NCBI RefSeq assembly: GCF_002975275.1
Contig: NZ_PCOQ01000006.1
Location: forward strand, 62,001-126,000
Direction: 5' to 3'
From: Achromobacter sp. MYb9
Lineage (GTDB): Bacteria > Pseudomonadota > Gammaproteobacteria > Burkholderiales > Burkholderiaceae_B
Length of the DNA stretch: 64,000 nucleotides
The notes below the pieces were generated by a model. That model saw nothing but the letters and a program-made list of their open reading frames with translations. It searched no databases and had not been told where the DNA came from. This document shows positions 30,156 to 37,967 of this stretch, piece after piece (positions within the stretch are counted from its first letter, which is position 1; each line of letters begins with the position of its first letter). The position numbers were made by a program, and so were the translations under genes.

Positions 30156-30208
30156 TGGTATTGTCGCAATTCGTGCCATAGCGCCCGGCTATGCGCCGGG
30201 CGCCAGTC

Positions 30209-31411
30209 CTACAGCGCTTTGCCGCAGGCCACGCCCGATGCCCAGGCCCACTGGAAGTTGTAGCCGCCCAGCCAGCCGGTGACGTCGACCGCTTCGCCGA
30301 TGAAATACAGGCCCGGCGTGGTTTTTGCCTGCATCGACTTTTGGTCCAGCCCGCGCGTGTCCACGCCGCCGCGCATGACTTCGGCCTTTTTGTAGCCAGC
30401 GGTGCCGCTGGGCACCAGCGACCATTGATGGATGTCCTGCGCCAGCGCACGCAGCGTCTTGTCTGGCGCGTCGGCCAGGCGCAACGCGGCCAGGCCCGGC
30501 TTGCCGCCCTGCTCCGCCAGATGCAACCAGCGATCAGCCAGCCGCTTGGGCCACAGGCCCGCCAGCACCGTGTGCAGTTGCTGCCGGTTGCCCGACTTGG
30601 ACGCCAGCAGTTCTTCGGCCAGGTCGCGGCCCGGCGCCAGGTCGATCACGATGGGTTCGCCGGGTTTCCAATAGCTGGAAATCTGCAGGATCGCCGGCCC
30701 GGACAGCCCGCGATGGGTGAACAGCAGGTCTTCCAGGAATTCGCCGCGCGCCTTGCCCTGCCCCGTGTGCAGGCCGACTTCCAGCGCCACGCCCGACAGC
30801 TCGGACAGCGGCTGCCATTGCGCGGGGTCGAAGGTCAACGGCACCAGCGCGGGCCGGGGCTCGACCACTTTCAGGCCGAACTGCCGCGCGATCTTCAGGC
30901 CGAAATCCGTGGCGCCCAGCTGGGGAATCGCCATGCCGCCGGTCGCCACGACCAGCTTGGCCGCGCGGATCACGCCCTGGCCGGTGCGCAGTTCGAAGCC
31001 CGCGTCGCCGTGCCCGATCTCGGACACCGGGCAGCCCATCCGCCATTGCACATTGCCCGCGTCGCATTCGGCGCGCAGCATGTCGATGATGGATTCGCTG
31101 GAATCGTTGCAGAAGAGCTGGCCGCGGTGCTTTTCGTGCCAGGCGATATGGTGGCGCTTCATCAGCGCCAGGAAATCCTGCGGGGTATAGGCCGATAACG
31201 CCGAGCGGCAGAAATGCGGATTGTCGGACAGGAAATTGGCAGGTCCGGCGCCGATGTTCGTGAAATTGCAGCGTCCGCCGCCCGAAATGCGGATTTTCTC
31301 CGCCAGGCGGTCGGCATGGTCGACCAGCACCACGCGCAAGCCGCGCTGGCCGGCCACCGCTGCACACATCATGCCAGCGGCGCCGGCGCCGAGTACGGCT
31401 ACATCAAACAT
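30209..31411 (-). CDS. HI0933/YhiN family FAD-dependent oxidoreductase
   Basis: A 400-residue flavoprotein with the FAD-binding motif GAGAAG at residues 8-13, the family signature ISGGGRCNFTN near 43 and a C-terminal GEAVDVTGWLGGYNFQWAWASG segment. Family members are called BaiN or YhiN-like, and the physiological substrate is unknown in most bacteria. It lies 23 bases downstream of the decarboxylase gene on the same strand, so they may be cotranscribed. Confidence 0.9.
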   Translation of the reverse strand: MFDVAVLGAGAAGMMCAAVAGQRGLRVVLVDHADRLAEKIRISGGGRCNFTNIGAGPANFLSDNPHFCRSALSAYTPQDFLALMKRHHIAWHEKHRGQLFCNDSSESIIDMLRAECDAGNVQWRMGCPVSEIGHGDAGFELRTGQGVIRAAKLVVATGGMAIPQLGATDFGLKIARQFGLKVVEPRPALVPLTFDPAQWQPLSELSGVALEVGLHTGQGKARGEFLEDLLFTHRGLSGPAILQISSYWKPGEPIVIDLAPGRDLAEELLASKSGNRQQLHTVLAGLWPKRLADRWLHLAEQGGKPGLAALRLADAPDKTLRALAQDIHQWSLVPSGTAGYKKAEVMRGGVDTRGLDQKSMQAKTTPGLYFIGEAVDVTGWLGGYNFQWAWASGVACGKAL

Positions 31412-31433
31412 CAGGACTCCAGACCCGCAGGTC

Positions 31434-33695
31434 TTACTCTTCGATCAGGCAATCGACGTAGTAGCGCTTTTCGCCATTCGGGCCCACTTCGTCGGCCAGG
31501 CCGTGGATGTAGGTCTCGAAGCCGGGGAAGCGCTCGTTGAACTCGCGTGCGAACTGCAGGTACTGCACGATCGTGCGGTTGAAGCGTTCGCCCGGGATCA
31601 GCAGCGGGATGCCCGGGGGATACGGCGTCAGCAGCACGCCGGTCACGCGGCCTTCCAGCTTGTCGATGTCGACGCGTTCGACTTCGCGGTGCGCCATGCG
31701 GGCAAAGGCGTCCGACGGCTTCAGCGCCGGCACCATGTCGCTCAGGTACATCTCGGTGGTCAGGCGGGCGACGTCGCGCGCGCGGTAGGCCTCGTGGATC
31801 TCCTGGCAGAGATCGCGCAGGCCCATGCGCTCGTAGCGGCGATGGACCTTGCAGAAGTCCGGCAGGATGCGCCACAGCGGCTGGTTGCGGTCGTAGTCGT
31901 CCTTGAACTGCTGCAAGGCGGTCAACAGCGTGTTCCAGCGGCCCTTGGTGATGCCGATGGTGAACAGGATGAAGAACGAGTACAGGCCAGTCTTTTCGAC
32001 CACGACGCCGTGCTCGGTCAGGTACTTGGACACCAGCGCGGCGGGGATGCCGGTTTCGCCGAAGCTGCCCGACATGTCCAGCCCCGGGGTGATGACCGTG
32101 GCCTTGATCGGGTCCAGCATGTTGAAGCCTTCGGCCATTTCGCCGAAGCCGTGCCAGTGGTCGTTGGCTTCCAGGATCCATTCGTCGCGGTTGCCGATGC
32201 CTTCGGACACCAGGCGGTTCGGGCCCCAGACCTTGAACCACCAGTCGTTCTTGCCGAACTCGGATTCCACCTTGCGCATGGCGCGGCGGAAGTCGAGCGC
32301 TTCGCGGATGCTTTCCTCGACCAGCGCGGTGCCTCCGGGCGGTTCCATCATGGCGGCGGCCACGTCGCACGACGCGATGATCGCGTACTGCGGCGAGGTC
32401 GACGTGTGCATCAGGTACGCCTCGTTGAAGACGTTGCGGTCCAGCTTGCGGGTCTCGGATTCCTGCACGATGATCTGCGAGGCCTGCGAGATGCCGGCCA
32501 GCAGCTTGTGCGTCGAGTGCGTGGCGAAGACCATCGCGTCGTGGCTGCGCGGGCGGTCCTGGCCGATGGCGTGCATGTCTTGATAGAACTCGTGGAACGA
32601 GGCGTGCGGCAGCCACGCTTCATCGAAGTGCAGCGTGTCGACATAGCTGCCGAGCTGCTCCTTGATCATTTCCACGTTGTAGATGACGCCGTCGTAGGTG
32701 CTTTGCGTCAAGGTCAGGATGCGCGGATTCTTGTTCACCGCTTCGCGCGCGAAGGGGTTGGCTTCGATCTTCTTGCGGATGTTGTCCGGGTGGAATTCTT
32801 CCAGCGGGATCGGGCCGATGATGCCCAGGTGGTTGCGCGTGGGGCGCAGGAACACCGGGATCGCGCCCGTCATCGTGATGGCGTGCAGGATCGACTTGTG
32901 GCAATTGCGGTCCACCACCACCACGTCGCCGGCAGCGACGTTGGCGTGCCAGACGACCTTGTTGGACGTGGACGTGCCGTTGGTGACGAAGAAGCAATGG
33001 TCCGCATGGAAAATGCGCGCGGCGTTCAGTTCGGACTCGGCGATGGGGCCGGTGTGGTCCAGCAACTGACCCAGTTCGTCCACGGCGTTGCAGACGTCGG
33101 CGCGCAGCATGTTCTCGCCGAAGAACTGGTGGAACATGCGTCCGACGGGGCTCTTCAGGAACGCCACGCCGCCGGAGTGGCCGGGACAGTGCCAGGAATA
33201 CGAACCGTCTTGCGCGTACTTGACCAGTTCGCGGAAGAACGGCGGCGGCAGCGAATCCACGTAGCTGCGCGCTTCGCGGATGATGTGGCGCGCCACGAAT
33301 TCGGGGGTGTCCTCGAACATGTGGATGAAGCCGTGCAGCTCGCGCAGGATGTCGTTCGGGATGTGTTCCGACGTGCGCGTCTCGCCATACAGATAGATGG
33401 GGATGTCGGCGTTGCGGAAGCGCAGTTCGCCGATGAACATGCGCAGGTTCTTGATCGCGCTGGCCACGTCCTCGGGCGAATCCACGTCGAACTCTTCATC
33501 GTCAATCGACAGGATGAAGGCGCTGGCGCGGCTTTGCTGCTGCGCAAACGAACTCAGGTCGCCATAACTGGTCACCCCGATCACCTCGACGCCCTCGGCC
33601 TCGATCGCTTCAGATAAGGCACGGATACCCAAACCGGACGCGTTCTCGGAACGGTAGTCCTCGTCGATGATGAAGATGGGGAAGCGGAATTTCAT
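31434..33695 (-). CDS. Biodegradative-type Orn/Lys/Arg decarboxylase
   Basis: A 753-residue PLP decarboxylase of fold type I. A wing or receiver-like N-terminal domain (about 1-125, MKFRFPIFIIDEDYRSENASG) is followed by the PLP domain, with Lys397 in ATHSTHKLLAGISQAS, LHFDEAW near 355 and WHCPGHSGG near 169. The C-terminal domain has TPYPPGIPLLIPGE. These fit the inducible lysine/arginine/ornithine decarboxylases that consume protons and yield polyamines or cadaverine. Which amino acid is used cannot be decided from motifs. The start at 33695 has AGGAG upstream; an upstream extension of the frame is not coding. Confidence 0.94.
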   Translation of the reverse strand: MKFRFPIFIIDEDYRSENASGLGIRALSEAIEAEGVEVIGVTSYGDLSSFAQQQSRASAFILSIDDEEFDVDSPEDVASAIKNLRMFIGELRFRNADIPIYLYGETRTSEHIPNDILRELHGFIHMFEDTPEFVARHIIREARSYVDSLPPPFFRELVKYAQDGSYSWHCPGHSGGVAFLKSPVGRMFHQFFGENMLRADVCNAVDELGQLLDHTGPIAESELNAARIFHADHCFFVTNGTSTSNKVVWHANVAAGDVVVVDRNCHKSILHAITMTGAIPVFLRPTRNHLGIIGPIPLEEFHPDNIRKKIEANPFAREAVNKNPRILTLTQSTYDGVIYNVEMIKEQLGSYVDTLHFDEAWLPHASFHEFYQDMHAIGQDRPRSHDAMVFATHSTHKLLAGISQASQIIVQESETRKLDRNVFNEAYLMHTSTSPQYAIIASCDVAAAMMEPPGGTALVEESIREALDFRRAMRKVESEFGKNDWWFKVWGPNRLVSEGIGNRDEWILEANDHWHGFGEMAEGFNMLDPIKATVITPGLDMSGSFGETGIPAALVSKYLTEHGVVVEKTGLYSFFILFTIGITKGRWNTLLTALQQFKDDYDRNQPLWRILPDFCKVHRRYERMGLRDLCQEIHEAYRARDVARLTTEMYLSDMVPALKPSDAFARMAHREVERVDIDKLEGRVTGVLLTPYPPGIPLLIPGERFNRTIVQYLQFAREFNERFPGFETYIHGLADEVGPNGEKRYYVDCLIEE

Positions 33696-33814
33696 GCAGG
33701 CGCTCCTGGGGCAAGACGGGATCGGACGCTTATCGCGGCGCGAATGTACTTCTAGTAAAAATCCGCCTGATGACAGACGGCGCGAGCACCCGCCGGGGAG
33801 GCGGGAATGGCGGA

Positions 33815-33844
33815 ATTGTAGGGCTGTTTTTCTTACAGTCCTAA
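33815..33844 (-). promoter_or_regulatory. Candidate promoter of the decarboxylase gene
   Basis: TTAGGA (33839-33844) and TACAAT (33815-33820) are 18 bases apart on the minus strand, 120 bases upstream of the start codon. The rest of the 33696-33934 gap shows only ordinary intergenic sequence. Confidence 0.5.
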
Positions 33845-33934
33845 GGGAAATCCCCAGAAGGCCTGAACAGCCGTTGTCATCGCGCCAAAAGCGGGCGCTT
33901 TCAGCACAGCGGCAACGGCGGCGGGGGAGCAAAC

Positions 33935-34387
33935 CTAGCGGATCGTCTGGGCTTCGCCCGTCTGCAGGGCCGCCGTGAACAGCTCGAAATAGGCGGGGAT
34001 CGCCTCGGAGGCGCCGTACCGGATGCGCCGTTCGACCTTGGCAATGGCGCCAAAACAGACTTCGAACCCGGGGTCGCCGCAAACCAGCACGACCGGGTCT
34101 TCGTCGTCGCAGACCTCGTAGAGGCCACCGTGCGCGCGGCGCCCGATCTCGTAGAGGTAGGCGGCGGCGCCGACAGTCTGCATGGGGGTAAGAGGCAAGG
34201 TCCCGACGTGGGCGGCCTCGAGCGCGTCATCCAGCGCGTGGACGCTGGACAGGGAATAGTCCAACACCGCGCCCGTGGAGCTGGCGGCTTGTACAAAGTC
34301 TTGCGCGGCATCCGCCACACGAGCGACGAACTCTTCCTGCACTTCGTCGCGCTTGGCGTCCTGGTTTATCTTGAGGAAACCGAACAT
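33935..34387 (-). CDS. Conserved-looking hypothetical protein, 150 aa
   Basis: Not recognised. The start at 34387 is chosen because AAGGAG lies 6 bases before this ATG (another ATG directly precedes it). The protein begins MFGFLKINQDAKRDEVQEEFVARVADAA, has no signal peptide or membrane segment and is acidic. The pattern VLDYSLSSVHALDDALEAA near residue 45, followed by YLYEIGRRAHGG and a VVLVCGDPGFEVCFG strand, resembles small cytoplasmic proteins found beside immunity or DUF3806-like families, but I cannot assign it. A good ribosome site and normal codon use support that it is real. It is divergent from the GNAT gene. Confidence 0.75.
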   Translation of the reverse strand: MFGFLKINQDAKRDEVQEEFVARVADAAQDFVQAASSTGAVLDYSLSSVHALDDALEAAHVGTLPLTPMQTVGAAAYLYEIGRRAHGGLYEVCDDEDPVVLVCGDPGFEVCFGAIAKVERRIRYGASEAIPAYFELFTAALQTGEAQTIR

Positions 34388-34499
34388 CATTGGCTCCTTT
34401 GTGAAAACCGCAAGCGGCAATGTACCCATTATAGGCAACCGGCCCGCCTATACTGCCCGAATCCCCCTCGACCGTTCCGTATTCCCAACACTTACGCCC

Positions 34500-35018
34500 A
34501 TGCCCGCCCCGCTTGTCAGACGCTTGACCGCCCCGGATGCCCCGTCCCTGCGCCGTTTGCGCCTGGACGCCTTGGTGGAAACACCCGAATCGTTCGGATC
34601 AAGTTACGAAGAGGAACACACGCTGACACTGGAAGATATCCGGGGGTGGATCACGCCGCTGGATGACGGCGCGATGTTCGGGGTGTTTGCCGACGACGCG
34701 CTTGCCGGCATGGTCGGCGTGGGCCGCCAGCGCAAATTGAAGATGCGCCACAAAGCGCACATCTGGAGCATGTACGTCGCCCCCGCCCAACGCGGGCACG
34801 GCCTGGGCCGGCTGCTGATGCATGCGGCCATCGCGCATGCGCAGACCATGCGCGGCATCCGGCAGGTGCAATTGAGCGTGACCGCCAACAACGTCGCCGC
34901 GGCGGCGCTTTACGCCAGCCTGGGCTTCATGGAATACGGCACGGAACGCGAAGCGCTTTGCGTGAACGGGCAACTCTACGACGAAACCCTGATGGCGCTG
35001 GCGTTGTCAGGCAGGTAG
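34500..35018 (+). CDS. GNAT family N-acetyltransferase
   Basis: A 172-residue acetyl-CoA-dependent acetyltransferase. The acetyl-CoA site is IWSMYVAPAQRGHGLGRLLMHAAIAHA near 90-115, with the Q/R-x-x-G-x-G/A loop as QRGHGLG. The C-terminal motif NVAAAALYASLGFMEYGTE is the usual motif B. Substrate unknown. It ends 14 bases before the convergent GGDEF gene. Confidence 0.9.
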   Translation: MPAPLVRRLTAPDAPSLRRLRLDALVETPESFGSSYEEEHTLTLEDIRGWITPLDDGAMFGVFADDALAGMVGVGRQRKLKMRHKAHIWSMYVAPAQRGHGLGRLLMHAAIAHAQTMRGIRQVQLSVTANNVAAAALYASLGFMEYGTEREALCVNGQLYDETLMALALSGR

Positions 35019-35032
35019 CGCAGCGCCTTGAT

Positions 35033-36271
35033 TCAGGCCCCGGCCTTGCGCCGGATACCGTACGCGCACACCTGGTTGCGGCCGCCGTCCTTGGCCTTGT
35101 ATAGCGCCTGGTCCGCCGCCTTGATCACCGCGTCCGGGGCCCGCAGCGCGTCGCCGCGCTCGGCCACGCCGATGCTGACCGTCACCCGCAACGGACGCGC
35201 GTTGCGCCCTCCCCGCGACCCGCGCCGGCGTTGGCCCGCCTGGTCCGCCTTGGGGCGGGCCGGCCTGTCGCGCAGCCGCATTTGATAGGCCTCGATGGCG
35301 CGTCTGACGGTCTCCAGGTGCGGCATGCTTTCCGCCGCGGTCTTGCCGGGAAACACCAGCGTGAACTCTTCCCCGCCGTAGCGGTACGCCTGGCCGCCGC
35401 CGGGAACGCGACGCAATTGCGACGCCACCATGCGCAGCACCTGGTCGCCTACATCGTGCCCGTGCGTATCGTTGAAGACTTTGAAGTGATCCACATCCGC
35501 CATTGCCAGCGTGTAGACGCGGCCCATGCGCTGCAGACGTTCATTCAGCGCACGCCGGCCCGGCAAGCCGGTCAACTCGTCACGGAACGCCATGTGGAAG
35601 CCTTCATGTGCCAGCGAAATGCACAGCGCCGTCAGCGCCGCGGCCGACATCAGGGCCAGTTCGACCGGATGCTCCGCACCGCGCGGCAACGCCCACGCCA
35701 TGCAAACGAAGCCCAGCCATTGCCCGGCTTGCTGGGGACGCCCGTAACGCAACAGCAGCAAGGTCAGCGTCAGCCCCGTCAGCAGCAGCGCCACCAGGGC
35801 TTCGACCGGCACGCCCAGCCGCGCCAGCTTTCCCTGCACCGCCAGCGTCACGAAGACGTCGGCCAGACCGTCCTGGCCGACCAGCGCGATCACCGCCACG
35901 CCCGCCGCCATCAGCCCAAGGCGCGCGGCCATGTCCAACAGCATGCTTGACCGCTCGGACCACAGCGCGTTGATCGTATAGGCCACGGACCACCACGCCA
36001 GCGCCGGCCCCAGCGCCCACGGCGCTTCCCGCGCCAGCGTCGGCCAGACGGCGGCGGCGGCCAGCGCGCAGAGCATCAACGCCAGGGTTTGCGAACGCTG
36101 GTACATCAGGCAGATGGCCGCGCCGATCAGCGCCATCACCCACGGCACGAATGGCACGATCAGCGTCAGCGCCGGCGGCCAATCGCGCCACAGCATCAGG
36201 CCAACCGCGGCCGCCACTGGCAGCGCGGGATAAAACAACAGGGGCAGCCAGGGAATATGGGGGTAACGCAC
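35033..36271 (-). CDS. Membrane diguanylate cyclase (GGDEF domain)
   Basis: A 412-residue protein with six or seven N-terminal membrane helices (about 5-235) and a C-terminal GGDEF domain (about 240-410). The active site reads RYGGEEF, and DELTGLPGRRALN marks the domain start, so it should synthesise cyclic-di-GMP. The inhibitory RxxD site is missing (RVPG occupies that position), so product inhibition by that route is unlikely. A basic Arg/Gly-rich stretch of about 25 residues (RDRPARPKADQAGQRRRGSR) is inserted before the last strands of the domain. The sensor domain is of no type I recognise. Confidence 0.92.
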   Translation of the reverse strand: MRYPHIPWLPLLFYPALPVAAAVGLMLWRDWPPALTLIVPFVPWVMALIGAAICLMYQRSQTLALMLCALAAAAVWPTLAREAPWALGPALAWWSVAYTINALWSERSSMLLDMAARLGLMAAGVAVIALVGQDGLADVFVTLAVQGKLARLGVPVEALVALLLTGLTLTLLLLRYGRPQQAGQWLGFVCMAWALPRGAEHPVELALMSAAALTALCISLAHEGFHMAFRDELTGLPGRRALNERLQRMGRVYTLAMADVDHFKVFNDTHGHDVGDQVLRMVASQLRRVPGGGQAYRYGGEEFTLVFPGKTAAESMPHLETVRRAIEAYQMRLRDRPARPKADQAGQRRRGSRGGRNARPLRVTVSIGVAERGDALRAPDAVIKAADQALYKAKDGGRNQVCAYGIRRKAGA

Positions 36272-36439
36272 GGGGTCGGGCCTTGCTCAGCTTGCAGAGA
36301 TGACGTCGCCAAATCGGCAAACACATATATTCTTTTTACGGCCAAGCCAGTGGATTTCTTTAGCGCGCGCCGCGGCTCGGCCGGGCCGCATGCCGCAGCG
36401 GGCCCGTGATATGGTTTCTACCCCCTTGAAGGAACACCC

Positions 36440-37291
36440 ATGCGTATCCTGATCAACATCGACGTCCCCGATCTTGAACACGCCATCGGCTTCTATCAGC
36501 GCGCTTTCGGATTGACCTTGCATCGGCGGCTGGGCCCGAACGCGGCGGAAATGCTGGGCGCCGATGCGCCCATCTATCTGCTGGAAAAGGCCGCCGGCAC
36601 GCCTGCGGCCAGCGCGGCGCGGCAGACGCGCGACTACGCGCGGCACTGGACGCCCGTGCATCTGGACGTGGTGGTGGAAGACGTGGATCGCGCCGTGGAG
36701 CAGGCGGTCGCGGCCGGCGCCCACCTGGAAGATCCGGCCGTCTCGCACGCCTGGGGCCGCATCGCACATTTGAGCGACCCGTACGGCCACGGCATCTGCA
36801 TCCTGCAATTCCTGGGCCGGGGCTACGACGAACTGGCAGGCGGCGCAACGCAGTACCGGCCGGTGTCGGAAGCGGACTTCGACGCCCTGGCGAACCTGCG
36901 GATCGACGCCATGCGGGACAGCCTGACGCGCCTGGGCCGCTTCGATCCGGAACGGGCGCGGGCCCGGCTGCGCAGCACCTTCGACCCCGAACATACCTGG
37001 GCGATCGAGCACGACGGACAACGGGTGGGGTTCTACGCCCTGCGGCCGGACGGCGAGGGCTTGCGGCTGGACCACCTGTACGTGGCGCCGTCCGCGCAAG
37101 GAAAAGGCCTGGGCAGCGAGGTCATGCGCCGGATCCTGCAGAATGCCGACAGCCGGGGGCTGCCGGTATCCGTGGGCGCGCTGCGCGGCAGCGACTCCAA
37201 CCGCTTCTACCTGCGGCACGGGTTTATCCAGGCCGGTGAAACCGAGTGGGATATCGACTACCTGCGCCCGGCGCCCGGCCAGGGCGCCTGA
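36440..37291 (+). CDS. VOC (glyoxalase-like) and GNAT acetyltransferase fusion protein
   Basis: A 283-residue two-domain protein. Residues 1-130 are a VOC fold (MRILINIDVPDLEHAIGFYQRAFG, VHLDVVVEDVDRAVEQAVAAGAHLEDPAV, SDPYGHGICILQF) as in glyoxalase and resistance proteins. Residues 138-283 are a GNAT domain with LDHLYVAPSAQGKGLGSEVMRRILQNA (the acetyl-CoA loop QGKGLG) and a C-terminal NRFYLRHGF. The join is continuous and in frame without a stop. AAGGAA precedes the start. The combination suggests modification plus binding of one small molecule, but no substrate can be named. Each half could be a separate gene elsewhere. Confidence 0.88.
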   Translation: MRILINIDVPDLEHAIGFYQRAFGLTLHRRLGPNAAEMLGADAPIYLLEKAAGTPAASAARQTRDYARHWTPVHLDVVVEDVDRAVEQAVAAGAHLEDPAVSHAWGRIAHLSDPYGHGICILQFLGRGYDELAGGATQYRPVSEADFDALANLRIDAMRDSLTRLGRFDPERARARLRSTFDPEHTWAIEHDGQRVGFYALRPDGEGLRLDHLYVAPSAQGKGLGSEVMRRILQNADSRGLPVSVGALRGSDSNRFYLRHGFIQAGETEWDIDYLRPAPGQGA

Positions 37292-37295
37292 CGGA

Positions 37296-37859
37296 TCAGG
37301 TGCGCGGCAGCGTGACGCCGCGCTGGCCCTGGTACTTGCCGCCGCGGTCGGCGTAGGACGTCTCGCACACTTCGTCGCTTTCCAGGAACAGCATTTGCGC
37401 GCAGCCTTCGCCGGCGTAGATCTTGGCGGGCAGCGGCGTGGTGTTCGAGAATTCCAGCGTGACGTGGCCTTCCCATTCGGGTTCCAGCGGCGTCACGTTG
37501 ACGATGATGCCGCAGCGCGCGTAGGTGCTCTTGCCCAGGCAGATCGTCAAGACGCTGCGCGGAATACGGAAGTATTCGACCGTGCGGGCCAGGGCGAACG
37601 AGTTCGGCGGGATGATGCAGACATCACCCTTGAAGTCCACGAACGAGCCTTCATCGAAATTCTTGGGGTCGACGATGGTGGAATTGATGTTCGTGAAGAT
37701 CTTGAATTCGTCGGCGCAACGCACGTCGTAGCCGTAGCTGCTGGTGCCGTAACTGACGATGCGCCCGCCATTGGCCGTGCGGACCTGACCCGCTTCAAAG
37801 GGTTCGATCATGCCGGCTTCGGCCTGGCGGCGGATCCAGCGGTCGCTTTTGATGCTCAT
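37296..37859 (-). CDS. dcd: dCTP deaminase
   Basis: A 187-residue trimeric enzyme that deaminates dCTP to dUTP, feeding dTMP synthesis by ThyA. It starts [12 protein letters not shown] and shows SSYGYDVRC near 42, GKSTYARCG near 110, the catalytic Glu region [17 protein letters not shown] near 123 and the C-terminal [11 protein letters not shown]. Length fits the bacterial enzyme. Convergent with the VOC-GNAT gene, 4 bases away. Confidence 0.96.
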   Translation of the reverse strand: MSIKSDRWIRRQAEAGMIEPFEAGQVRTANGGRIVSYGTSSYGYDVRCADEFKIFTNINSTIVDPKNFDEGSFVDFKGDVCIIPPNSFALARTVEYFRIPRSVLTICLGKSTYARCGIIVNVTPLEPEWEGHVTLEFSNTTPLPAKIYAGEGCAQMLFLESDEVCETSYADRGGKYQGQRGVTLPRT

Positions 37860-37929
37860 GGTGGGAATGGTGCTAAGGGGAAGGAATGGGCCTCATTTTA
37901 TCCCGAGCGCGCCCGACCCGCCGGCGGAC

Positions 37930-37955
37930 GGGGCGGGACGCCTTTATCCCGCCCC
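37930..37955 (-). terminator. GC hairpin after tamB
   Basis: A 9-bp stem, GGGGCGGGA with TCCCGCCCC (37930-37938 and 37947-37955), lies just past the tamB stop. There is no T-run, so it may be a stabilising hairpin rather than an intrinsic terminator. Confidence 0.4.
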
Positions 37956-37967
37956 GCCCGCCGGCGT

